From the NCBI GenBank assembly GCA_023052935.1, contig CM041295.1:21018880-21082879 (forward strand): DNA of 64,000 nt. The letters are read 5' to 3'. This stretch comes from Piezodorus guildinii. Taxonomy: Eukaryota; Arthropoda; Insecta; Hemiptera; Pentatomidae. Positions 10,760 to 21,013 of the stretch are shown one piece after another (position 1 is the first letter of the stretch; each line of letters begins with the position of its first letter). The position numbers were made by a program, and so were the translations under genes. The notes under the pieces are model-generated. The model was given only the letters and a program-made list of their open reading frames with translations. It ran no database searches and was not told the DNA's origin.

Positions 10760-12200
10760 TATTACACTTAATGCCTAGTATCAGATCTCACAATATGACG
10801 AGACCTTTAAGGGACACTCTGAATATTCGGTTTTTCTTTAAATATCCATTTTTATAATAAACTGTTACGTTTTCTGTGCAACACATGTAGATTTTGAAAT
10901 TCTTCAATATAATTCCTTTTGATGTAGGTAGATTAGAATTAGCACAGTTATGACCAAAAATAGTTGTTTTATGAATTTCTCGTAAACAATATGATGTACA
11001 TATTTGTTTATGGTTTTAAATAAACTACATTGTTTTTCTATTCACATTAAACTTTTCTTTTTTCAACACCCCCTAACTCTTTAAAAACTGCGATTACAAC
11101 AGTAGTGTGTTATTTTGCAATTATAAAGTTATTATGCTTCCTTGTTTCGAGATGAGAAAATACCCGAATTAAAAATACCAGAAATAAAAGTATTTCACAC
11201 AAATAATGGCTACTAGTGTAGTATTAAAAAAATATAGCATGTACGAAAGTACGAAAAGTACTTTTATCTTGAGTACTTCGTATTTCTCCATGTGTGTAGA
11301 AATATGATAGCTTGTGAATTTGAATAGTTTATTTTATAAAGCTACCAGAATAGGGTGCATAACTTTCATTATTCTTTTCAATTTTGATGACTATTAATTT
11401 AATCCATATTTTTTATCAAATCATCGATTATTTTTTAACTATTCAGATTTATTTGATATTTAGGTTTTCTATTATGTTTTTTGTTTTTTTGCCATAGAAT
11501 GGTGTAATTCTAAAGATTTTAAGATAGCGATACGGTCGAGTATCATTTATATGAATTATTTATAAATATAAATATAAAACTTTAAGAAAAAGTAATATAT
11601 TGTTATAAAATTTGGTTTAGATGTATTAGTGGTAATTGAAGAACAGACAAAAAATTATATAAAAATTAATTTGTTATCATTTCCTACAATAAGATATATT
11701 CGGAAAATTAGAGATTCCTAATATGAATAATATAAATTCCTAATATGAATAATAGATTAATGTTTGCATGTGTAAAGTTTAATGGTATCTGAATGTTCCT
11801 ATAATTCTACATATTGTTCAAATGATTAGAGAAGGTGCAATTTGTATTTATTTATATGCATCTTGATATTTGTATCATAATTTGATATATTTTTTGTGAT
11901 ATTTTAACAGAAAACTACAGGAAAATTCTATTCTATTCTAAATTATTCTAGATAATCGCCAATAAAATTTAATATCCCCTCAGAGGATTTATTAAAAAAA
12001 AAAAAAATTGCTAGGTTTATGATGGTCACTGACTCACCGAACTTATATCAGTGACTTCCCGGAGAGAAGGATTAATACACTTCGTTTCCTACGTAGCACA
12101 ATATCTAACATATTTTAAAAACTTTTACTTCTTCGTCTCATTATTATTATATTAATTTATCGGTTAAAACATTTATCGATTCCTAAAATAATAATGTATA
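10760..12200. other. no gene recognised
   Basis: AT-rich sequence with no ORF of note and no strong match to other parts of the window. The phrase GACGAGACCTTTAAGGGACA near 10797 resembles a transposon end but has no partner here. Confidence 0.4.
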
Positions 12201-12210
12201 TGATAATGTA

Positions 12211-12412
12211 CACTGCCGCTCAAAAGTTTGATACTACCTATAGTTTGCATCAACTAATCAACTTTCACAAAACTTTCTTTCATCTAATTAACTAATTTAT
12301 TCATAACTACAAATAATAACAAGATACCTATATTTTATTAAGGTATTCATAGAGGTTATTCATGATTTATAGATGTAAACCATAGGTCGTCTCAAACTTT
12401 TGATCGGCAGTG
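12211..12412. mobile_element. Tc1-like MITE with about 40-bp TIRs
   Basis: A 202-bp element with inverted termini of about 40 bp that match at nearly all positions; both begin CACTGCCG(C/A)TCAAAAGTTTG. TA dinucleotides flank it (12209-12210 and 12413-12414), as expected for Tc1/mariner targeting. The interior is AT-rich and non-coding, so it would depend on a transposase from elsewhere. The same termini bound the larger foldback at 25214-25992. Confidence 0.9.
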
Positions 12413-12696
12413 TAGATAAATAAATAGGTTGATTTATTTTGTTGTTGTTTTTGAGGGTCCCCTTACAAAGAGAGCCTGGCCACTTAATGGCAATAGTATA
12501 AGTACAGTTTAAACATTAATTTTGTTTACAACTTTACATTTTTTTATATATTTTTTATTTTACAAAAATTATATAAACTTTTAATAGATAATCAATGTTA
12601 ATAAATTAATTAACAGTTTGCTCATGTCCGTGTTTGTACTTTTGATATTATTTTTAGAAGTCAAGGCTTCACAAATATTTTACTTATAGGTATTTT

Positions 12697-13330
12697 AGCC
12701 TTCGTCGTAGGCCTATGACATACTGCCCTACAATGTCTTTTAATAATATTCCGCTTGTTCGGGTTGAACAGATTCGCTATCTAGGACTCCTACTTGACAA
12801 ACGTCTAACTTGGAATCCGCACACAAGACTGAAAAGACAAGAAAATGCCCGCCGCTTTCACTTACTTCAACACTTCTGGACAGACGCTCTAACCTTCCAC
12901 TAAACTACAAAAGGCTCATCTATATCAGCATCATAAGGCCTATCTGGACTTACGGAGTTGAGCTTTGGGGCTTTACTAAACCATCTAATTCTTCCCGTAT
13001 ACAATCCTCACAATCAAAATCCTTCGAAAAATCCTCAATGCTCCATATGTTGCTGATTTGGCCCGTACGAGGTATCAATTCTTCCATGACAAACTCCACT
13101 TCCATTTTAACCCACTAGTTCCCATCCATGCTTCCTCTTCCATTCCTGCCACTCCTCCAAAGCGTCTGAAAAGAAGATGGCCTCGAGACCTTCTAGTTTA
13201 GATTACCTAGTGAAGTGCTGCCAATGGGCATATTCTCCTCATGTCTTTTCATGTATATTATCCGCTAATTTACTTGATGTATTAACTAATACAGTTGTAA
13301 ATTTCAATAAATAAATAAATAAAAAAAAAA
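12697..13330 (+). mobile_element. J1 Jockey-type retrotransposon, 5'-truncated
   Basis: Plus-strand J1 fragment starting inside the RT ORF and running through RYLGLLLDKRLTWNPHTRLK to a C terminus ending in a WPRDLL-type motif (stop near 13200), then 3' UTR and poly-A. Flanked by the direct repeat GGTATTTT (12689-12696 and 13331-13338). The frame shifts near 12885, so it is a pseudogene. Insertion length is about 634 bp. Confidence 0.85.
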
Positions 13331-13739
13331 GGTATTTTTTTCCTGATGACTACTCGCGGACCAATAGTAGGGAAACATTGCTAAAATGTGTCCCCAAGTC
13401 TAATGTGGCACGACTTCTATGACTCCAATGTGCTGTGCTGTGCGACAATGAAAAAGATCGCGTCCTTTCCCAACAGCCTTTTTACAGTTCCTAAAGTTTT
13501 ACATATATTATGACGATTTCAGTCAGCACGTTTACGAGAAATACTAGCGTCGAGTTACTGGTAGGTAGCGTGCGAAATGTTGCCGAGTGCAAAGGGTTAA
13601 TTAAAATGGAGGATGTTATTAAAAGATAAAAAGTAACGCGGAGCGAGGAGTGGATTACGTGAAAATTATAACCTTTTTCCCCCAAACTGTCTCCGGCCTT
13701 TGTTTTTTTCCTAGAGTATATATAAAATGTTGTCAATAA

Positions 13740-13960
13740 GAGGTGAGGAAGGAGGGGGAGGAAGAGAGGGGATGAGAGGGGGAAGGAGAGCGGGAAGAGA
13801 GGGGGAAAAGAGGGGGAAGAGAGGATCGGGCCAATAGGAAGGGGCGGTAGCCATGGCGACGGGACGCTGGGGGAGGAGCGCTTTAGCCTGCCAATTATAT
13901 AGCCTGCCTTATCTCACCCCTAACCGCTTTCTTACAAACAAACCATTTTATTCAACGCCG
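13740..13960. promoter_or_regulatory. possible regulatory island with X-box-like site
   Basis: A purine-rich run (about 13741-13830) leads into a GC-richer stretch with a CCAAT box (13831-13836), a GGGGCGG box (about 13841) and GTAGCCATGGCGAC, which matches the RFX X-box pattern GTNRCC-AT-RGYAAC at all but one position. Such combinations occur in promoters of ciliary or other RFX-controlled genes. No exon was recognised on either side, and the call rests on motifs only. Confidence 0.3.
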
Positions 13961-14395
13961 ATCCTATTTAATATTTATAATCGTGCTAGCGACTCGCTCT
14001 TCATTCGTACTGGTGCAATTTAAATATGGCATAATTTATGCTTATAAAATTATGTCGAAGATTAGTGAGAATATGAAAATTTGAAACTATTAAACAACTG
14101 GATATTACGATTTCCGAATACTTTTGACACTGAATAATATTGTAATTTTACATTATTAATCGGATATTTTATAAAACAATAAACTTCTCGCTTATTTGGA
14201 CAGCGATTAGCATTTATGGGAGTTTCTTTTAAATATTTGTGAGTAAAAAATAATTATATAAATTCATAGTTGTGAAATATACTTATTAAATGAAAATAAA
14301 TATGAATTCCGAATACTCTCAGTCCTGATCTCAAATGATGGATTTTTTTATACAAGTTTTTATGTTTTGCAACTATATCTTAGAATTGAGACGTT

Positions 14396-14630
14396 GATTT
14401 CAAAAAGATACTATATCCACTGTAGATAATTTTACAGGAAACACAAAGATCTGTCATTTATTTATTATTGGACCAATTTGCTTGATTCTTTTTTTTTTAT
14501 TAAAATCTAATGTTGATTTTTTACTGTTTGTATAGCGGATAAAACTATCTGATTCTTAGAAACCAATTTTATATCTTTTAATCTAAAAAAAATATCCAAC
14601 GAAACTGAATATTATTCTTTGACGCATAAG
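14396..14630 (-). mobile_element. N1 TIR element, partial copy
   Basis: Begins TTGAGACGTTGATTTC and continues through ACTATATCC and TTTTACAGGAAAC, the order seen at the right end of N1 copies at 23188 and 23990 read in reverse. The other end is not recognisable. Non-coding. Confidence 0.5.
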
Positions 14631-14771
14631 AAGTGAAACCATTGGGAATTAACTAAGAATATACTTATTATGTAATACTCTTTGATTTATGCAAAGAATA
14701 TCCATATTTCATGAAAACAGGAATCGCAGAGAGAGAGACCTCCATGTAATTCTTTAATGAATACTCCTATT

Positions 14772-15620
14772 TGTTGTTGTTGTTTTGGTTTTAAGGGCAA
14801 AAAACTGCGAGTGGTTATTATTGCCCAAAATATCTTCAGAAGACGATTAACTTACCTATGATGAGGGGGGGGGGGAGTACGAAATCAATAAGAATAAAAC
14901 AGAACAATAGGAATAATAAACATTATGATTTAATCGGAACTGCAAACGCGATGATTAGCAACAAAATGCAAAAAAAAATTATAATAAAAAAATAATAAAT
15001 AAACAAAATAAAAAAATAAAAAAAAAAAATAAAAAAATTGTGAGTAAAATATCAAAATTGTGTAAAATAGCCTGAATGTGTTAAATGAGGTGATATAAAC
15101 GAATGTTCTTCACCAATTGAATGACACCGTCGACGGCCCGATCACTATCGCTCAATGCCTCCGAGACTTTACGTGGTACGCTACATTTTACGAATTCCCT
15201 ATAACGAGGACACTCTTAAAAAATATGACTTACTGCGAGAGTCATTTTACACAGTTGACATCGAAGTGGATCCCTTCGTGGCATGAGGTGCTCATGAGTG
15301 AGACAGCAGTGTCCTATCCTCAGGCGATAACTACCTCCTCACGCCTGCACTTTCTTGATGATGAGACCCAGCAGGTGATGGTCGGCTTGAAATTTTTCAA
15401 TTTGTTGTTTTCAAGAGCGGTCCAAGACTGTTGCCATTCGTCTATGATCTTCGCGTTTATTGGCTGAAACAGCTCAAATGATGAAATAAAAGAGGACGTT
15501 ATTTCTTCTAGTGAATGTGCCTCTGTTGCTGCTCTGTCGACTTCCTCATTCCCTGATATTCCGGAATAACTGGGAATCCAAAATAATCCTATTTTATGCT
15601 TTAAAGTATAAGAAATAATT
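14772..15620 (-). mobile_element. I/R1-type retrotransposon end with RNase H
   Basis: The minus strand encodes the C-terminal part of a non-LTR polyprotein: YSGISGNEEVDRAATEA at about 15510-15560, typical of an RNase H C-terminal motif, then after a frameshift RLRIGHCCLTHEHLM and a CQLC..H..C cysteine-histidine cluster at about 15210-15270. The frame has a shift and an in-frame TAA before ECP, so it is dead. The likely 3' end is the (CAA)n tail at 14772-14784. RNase H is known from the I and R1 groups and absent from Jockey and CR1, so this is a separate lineage from its neighbours. Confidence 0.75.
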
Positions 15621-15849
15621 CAAGCTGTGTCAAAAAACAGCCCGTTTTAGTTTTGTTTTTAATTAATATCTCAATAATCTGTCCAGGAACAAAATCAGGA
15701 TCATGACACATGGGGTAAATCAAATGGGATAAATGAAATCTGCACACCTTATTGTCAGCGCCTCTTAAAAAAAAATGAAGAAGATAGCCATATTAGGATA
15801 ATTCCTAGTTACGTCAAATAGAAGTAGATGAGGACAATTTTTTTTATCT

Positions 15850-15935
15850 TTTCGAACTCTATTTATTAATTGTTAAATTTTAACAACCGAGCTAAGTGAA
15901 AATCTTGTATTGCCCGCACAAAATTTTTATTAATA
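15850..15935 (+). repeat. R1 repeat, right-end fragment
   Basis: Only the terminal block is present: AAATTTTAACAACCGAGCTAAG followed at once by a TTGTATTGCCCGCACAAAATT ending, closely similar to the end of the R1 copy at 2456-3400. Confidence 0.5.
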
Positions 15936-16521
15936 TAGCCATTTAATTTCAAATACAATTAAAAAGTCCAATTATTTAATTTTAAAAGGGAGGTAGGGGA
16001 CAGATATTTCAGTAGTGTCTTCCCTTCTTGAAATTGGAGTCAATGAAAACTGATAACATACATTTAATTACGAATGATATTATTAGCATCAAAATTTAAA
16101 AAACAAAAAAGGATTTCAAGCCATCTTAATGTAAAATATGAAAAAACGTTTTACTATTTGAAGACAAATTATATTTTATAATTAAAAAGAACAAAGAGCG
16201 TTATTAGGTTTCTCAAGTTTTGCCGCGAATAATATAAAAATTAATGTATCAATTAACTTCCAACTTTAATAAAGAAAGCACTAATTAGCATTTCCATCTA
16301 AAGGTTAAAGGGCAGCGGAAAATGAGGGTGGGAGGGGTGGAGAGGGGGTTAAACCACTTGGAGAAACCTCTATATTGTAATAATTCACTCATTAAATAAG
16401 ACTTCCGAATAAAACGGACCCATTGAAAATTAAGACACTTCTTTTGATCTTTCTCTCCTTGATTCTCTGCTTTTTCCCATGAATGCGTAACCGCTATTTG
16501 ATGATGCAGAAACATGGTCGC

Positions 16522-16526
<5 letters not shown>

Positions 16527-16560
<34 letters not shown>
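16527..16560 (+). repeat. poly-A run of about 34
   Basis: Uninterrupted A run on the plus strand. The neighbouring J1 insertion is on the minus strand and has its own tail, so this run does not belong to it and may be the tail of another plus-strand retroelement that I could not identify. Confidence 0.7.
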
Positions 16561-16562
<2 letters not shown>

Positions 16563-16578
16563 GGTTGGACTTGATTTT

Positions 16579-17265
16579 TTATTTTAAATTTATTTATTAA
16601 TTTTATGAAATTTACAACTGTATTAGTAAATACATCAAGTAAATTGGCTCATAATATAGATAATATACATGAAAAGACATGAAGAGAATATGCCATTGGC
16701 AACACTCCACTAGGTAATCTACACTAGAAGGTCTCGAGCCATCTTCTTTTCAGACGCCTCGGAGGATTGTCAGGAATGGTAGAGGAAACAAGGATTGAAA
16801 CTAGTGGGTTAATGTGGGAGTGGAGTTTGTCATGGAAGAAATGATACCTCGTACGGGTCAAATCAGCAACATACGGGACATTAAGGTCTTTATGGATGAG
16901 TTTGTTGGTGACAAAGCAAGGAGCATTGGGGATTTTTCGAAGGATTTTGGGTTGTAGGAATTAAATACGGGAAGAATTTGATGGTTTAGTAGAGGCCTAA
17001 AGTTCAACTCCGTACGTCCAGATTGGCCTTATGATGGTAATATAGATGAGCCTTTTGTGGTTAAGTGGAAGTTTAGAGCGTCTGTCCAGTAAGTGTTGAA
17101 GTAAGCGAAAGCGTTGGGCAGTTTCTTGTCGTTTCAGTCTTGTGTGCGGATTCCTAGTTAGACGTTTGTCAAGTAGGAGTCCTAGATAGCGAATCTGTTC
17201 AACCGGGACAAGCGGAATATTATTAAAAGACACTGTAGGGCAGGGCGTCACAGGCCTACGACGAA
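16579..17265 (-). mobile_element. J1 Jockey-type retrotransposon, 5'-truncated
   Basis: Minus-strand J1 insertion of 687 bp with an exact 11-bp duplication GACTTGATTTT at 16568-16578 and 17266-17276. The ORF part reads VTPCPTVSFNNIPLVPVEQI and RYLGLLLDKRLTRNPHTRLK for about 90 codons before a frameshift. The right flank continues into an R1 repeat (17283), so J1 is younger than that R1 copy. Confidence 0.88.
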
Positions 17266-17282
17266 GACTTGATTTTGAATTT

Positions 17283-17560
17283 GATAAATAACTAAAGGAG
17301 AAAAGAACAAACATATGTTTTTTTTTTGTAATAAAAGTAGTAATATAGATGTGTGATACATCCTGGGAAAACTGAAGATTTTAGAATAAAATTTAATTCG
17401 TAAAAGTCAATGTATGATGACGAAAAACGCATAAAAATGAAAGATTATTGTTCGTAATAATTTCTGCAGTTATATTATTTAATCGATTCTAAATGCAATC
17501 CGTTTTATAAAATGTCACGTTATTTTAAAGTTCTTAAATTGATCAGTTAATTATAATCAA
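17283..17560 (+). repeat. R1 repeat, middle fragment
   Basis: Matches the ACTAAAGGAGAAAA ... GTAATATAGATGTGTGATACA ... GATTTTAGAATAAA portion of R1 at 31384-32531, diverged. Interrupted on its left by the J1 insertion. Confidence 0.55.
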
Positions 17561-17729
17561 TTGATTAGTTAATGAATTAATTCCCCTGCTTCCTCCTGGC
17601 TACCCTCATGCATTTATATTAATTTCAAGCTCTATATTCAATACAAATTAAAATAAGTTATAATTTATTATTTTTAATTTATTTTATTTATCTATATTTT
17701 TTTTAAATTTATTTATCTATTTGTTTTAG

Positions 17730-18142
17730 GCAAGTGCTCACACGTCACATTCACCCTTCGACGCAAATCCTGTCCAACGGTTTATTTTAATTCCATACCG
17801 CTTCCTTCCTCAGACACAGTCCGGTATCTTGGCTTTTTACAAGACAAAAGACTGACGTGGAACCCACACACAAGACTTAAAAGAAAATAACTCAATCGCA
17901 GATTCGGCCAGTTATACAGACTACTAAACAGAAAATCTCATCTGACAGTCGACAACAAATTACTAATATATAAGACAGTACTGAAACCTATATGGACCTA
18001 CGGACTTGAACTATGGGGGACAACTAAACATTCTAACATCAAACGCATCCAATCCTTCCAATCCAAAGTCCTCCGAACAATAGTTAATGCTCCTTATTAC
18101 GTTACCAACTGTACACTACACCACGTCCTTAAAATTCCGTTT
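17730..18142 (+). mobile_element. J2 Jockey-type retrotransposon fragment
   Basis: Plus-strand piece of the J2 RT C-terminal region, from the TFTLRRKSCP block through YLGFLQDKRLTWNPHTRLK (with a TAA replacing the next Gln) to the NAPYYVTNC block. It breaks off at 18142 without its 3' UTR. No duplication found. Very close in sequence to J2 at 46107-47358. Confidence 0.75.
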
Positions 18143-18277
18143 AGGGAAGACCCCTTAACAAATGGATTGTATTAATAATTAATTTATGCATAATCTTTCT
18201 TGAAAAAATAGTTTACAAATAGCCAATTAAATAATAAAAAAATTAACGGTAGGTTAAAATTTTCAATACAATACAAT

Positions 18278-18565
18278 TTTTTTTTTAATTTATCGTATCT
18301 TTACATAAGCACCTAAAACAAAATATTAAGATTTTAAATAAAATAAAATAGAATTAATGGAGATGAGAGGATACGGACAAACGGGTTTGAGTGTGCTCGT
18401 AGCTTGGAATTAAAGGATATATATCTAATTCCGGCTATGTCTGCAACTAATGGAATCTTCAGGTCTTTATAAATAGTTTTATTATTGACAAATTGATATT
18501 TCGAAGGATTTTGGATTGCAAGGATTGGATGCGGGAGGAATTTGATGGTTTCGTCCATGATTTTT
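18278..18565 (-). mobile_element. J3 Jockey-type retrotransposon fragment
   Basis: Minus-strand fragment encoding a distinct but related C-terminal segment (NNKTIYKDLKIPLVADIAGI, then YISFNSKLRAHSNP). The T-run at 18279-18288 is the likely poly-A end. It matches J3 at 20575-20968 in the opposite orientation. Confidence 0.65.
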
Positions 18566-18574
18566 TATCAATGC

Positions 18575-19130
18575 TATCATTATTATACGGTTCATTTTTT
18601 CTAATCTACAAATTTAAAGGTACTTTGGAGGAAAAAAATTTGAATTTCGGCATTAAAGCCCTGTCAGACTATTTTAATCAGAATAAAACCTAAATGATTT
18701 CACAACCTATTAGAGTTTACATCGATATAGCGTGTTAATCAAAATTGTCAGAGTCGTTTTAGAGAAAGCTATCCTGAGACATATGATTCATCTATATCGA
18801 TATGAAATTCGTCATTACTATTCTTAACTGTCGGGAAAAGAACCCTGAAAAACTATCTCAGCTTTTCAGTTCATTATCCAATTATATTTCATATTTTGCA
18901 TCAAAATCGATTACAACATGAAATTTTTAATTATTTCGAATCCTCAAAATTAGATGTACAATAGAGGAAGAAATATTTTTTTTTTATATCAGCATTTAAG
19001 CACTGTTAGGCTATTTCAATAAATATAAAACATACATGAATACATACATGAATATGGTGAGTTTAATCAAAATCGTTCGAGATGTTTTTTGAAAAAATGA
19101 TAAAAAGGTGAAAAGGGCATGGCTCTTCTG
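18575..19130 (-). repeat. R1 repeat fragments
   Basis: Two adjoining degraded minus-strand pieces containing the reverse of R1 blocks (AAAGGTACTTTGGAG, CATTAAAGCCCTGTCAGACT, CATCGATATAGCG, and again CATTTAAGCACTGTTAGG at about 18993). Two copies of the same block suggest two overlapping insertions or a local duplication. Confidence 0.5.
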
Positions 19131-19389
19131 GTTCGTCCATGAGGGCAAATAATTTTCTGTAACAACAGGTATATAATTATGTATCTTTTTTCCTATTGAT
19201 TAGGATCTCTTTTCATCACCCATTTCTTTCTCCCTCTTTCCATACTTATATCTTTCTCCGTTACATATCCTGACATATAATTCTTAGTTTAATATTACAT
19301 AATTTTAAAATTTAAAATTATTTTTTATTCATACTGTTTCCCTTTTTTAATGACTGTTCTTTTTATATATTACCATACTCTCAACTATG

Positions 19390-19715
19390 TTTTTAATACA
19401 TTACCGTCATATATCACTTCAAAATTGTTAATATTTAAAATTTTAATTGTTCACATATTTTTCCTTTGTCATTTTTTCATTTGCTTAGTCTCTCTTTATA
19501 TATTCTAATTACAATATTATCATCTCAATTATGTTTACTTCCATATTTTATAACTATCATCTTAATTTTGTTTATTTCCATAATTTATAACTGTCACCTT
19601 ATTTCCATACTTCATAACTGTCATCTTATTATCATTTTACATTTAATTTTTTTATGTTCCCATATTTTATTACTGTCATATTATTATTATATACCTAACG
19701 CATTATTAAGTCTAT
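19390..19715 (+). repeat. degenerate pyrimidine-rich tandem repeat
   Basis: Repeats of a TTCCATA-TTATAACTGTCATCTTA motif start at about 19539, 19576, 19603 and 19657 (spacings 37, 27 and 54). Very T-rich; the 83-codon ORF it creates is low complexity. It lies just upstream of the H1 hammerhead-like end at 19749. Confidence 0.5.
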
Positions 19716-19748
19716 AATTACATTGGTTGTTATCTTGTTTCTTTTAGC

Positions 19749-19862
19749 CCTGACGAAGGCCCACATTGTAGGCCGAAACGTCGGCACATAATTAAAATAT
19801 CACTTATTTTAAATGTGTGATTCTAATTTATGACCGCACCCCAACCATCTTCCTCATCAGGT
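19749..19862 (+). repeat. H1 repeat end with hammerhead-like core
   Basis: Carries CTGACGA (19750-19756), a stem AGGCC..GGCC, and GAAAC (19774-19778), then the same 85-base flank as one arm of the foldback at 3022-3231. The second arm is absent, so this is a single-ended copy. Confidence 0.55.
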
Positions 19863-19869
19863 ATATAAT

Positions 19870-20560
19870 TGTGTTAAATGTTCACATTCTTATTATTTTC
19901 CGTTATTATTTAGACTTACTACATACCCACATAGACGGGAGACTATCTCATTTCTGTTGAAAACTCCGAATTCGAAAAATTTCATAATCGTACTACTTAA
20001 GTAAATGATATAAAAGTCAATTCCGACTAATAGCTTGCAGCGTTATGAGGGTCTTCTAATGATTCGGGGATTAGTTAAACGACTCTAAAATGACAGACGA
20101 GGAAACGAAGAGATGGAAAATTAATGTTGTTTAAGGTTGATTTCGAGATGACAACTACTAGATGGGCTTCCCGTCAGAGTTGATCAAAGTCTGTCAACGG
20201 CATCTGGGCAACCTACAAGTTGAAGCACAATCAACTTTATAGGAAGGTGAAATATTTCTCAGGGAAACGGACATGAACAAGAAAATTATTTTTACCAATA
20301 GCATTAATTATAATCATATATAACTTCAAAAAATCAGAGCAGATGCATTGTTTACGCATATTAACAGAAATAGATATAAAATAATAAATTTAAGAATAAC
20401 AATTATGTTACAAATAAAGATAACATGCCAGGTCAAAATACATTAAAATGTACTTAACTATTGACAAAGCTGTACCGGAGAGAAAAACATTGAATGAGAA
20501 ATTGAAAAACAGCTAATTTTGAACTAATAAAAAGATGAAATTCGGTCCTCAGAATGATTG
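19870..20560. other. no gene recognised
   Basis: Mostly unique-looking DNA without a convincing ORF. Base composition is slightly less AT-rich at 20030-20260, but I see no splice-bounded coding segment. Confidence 0.4.
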
Positions 20561-20574
20561 AGCTATTTAAAAGG

Positions 20575-20968
20575 AGAGGATCAACAAAACCATCAAATTC
20601 CTCCCGCATCCAATCCTTGCAATCCAAAATCCTTCGAAAGATCCTAAATGCTCCTTATTTTATCACCAATAAAACTATTCATTAAGACCTGAAGATTCCA
20701 TTAGTTGCAGACATAACCAGAATTAGATATATCTCCTTTAATTCCAAATTACCAGTCCAATCAAACCCGCTTGTCCGTATTCTCTCATTTCATCTATTCC
20801 TGATAATATTCTGAGGCGCCTGAAAAGACGGTGGCATCGAGACCTGCCGCATAAACTGATATTGAAGTACTACCTTTTTTTACAAGAGTTTATCAAGCCA
20901 ATTATTACACTTTTTACAATTACTAGTTGTATTTTTTTATTCTTATACAATAGTAAAAATCAATAAAA
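20575..20968 (+). mobile_element. J3 Jockey-type retrotransposon fragment
   Basis: Plus-strand 3' fragment: STKPSNSSRIQSLQSKILRK, the NAPYFITNKT region, then the RRLKRRWHRDL-like C terminus (stop near 20854), 3' UTR and A-rich end. Frameshifted within. Target-site duplication unclear. Confidence 0.7.
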
Positions 20969-21013
20969 AAAAATGAGAAAAAAAACGTTGAAATTAAAAT
21001 AAAATTTTATATC

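Noticed and set aside
19466..19717. 83-codon ORF rich in Leu/Ile
   Set aside because: Product of a T-rich degenerate tandem repeat.
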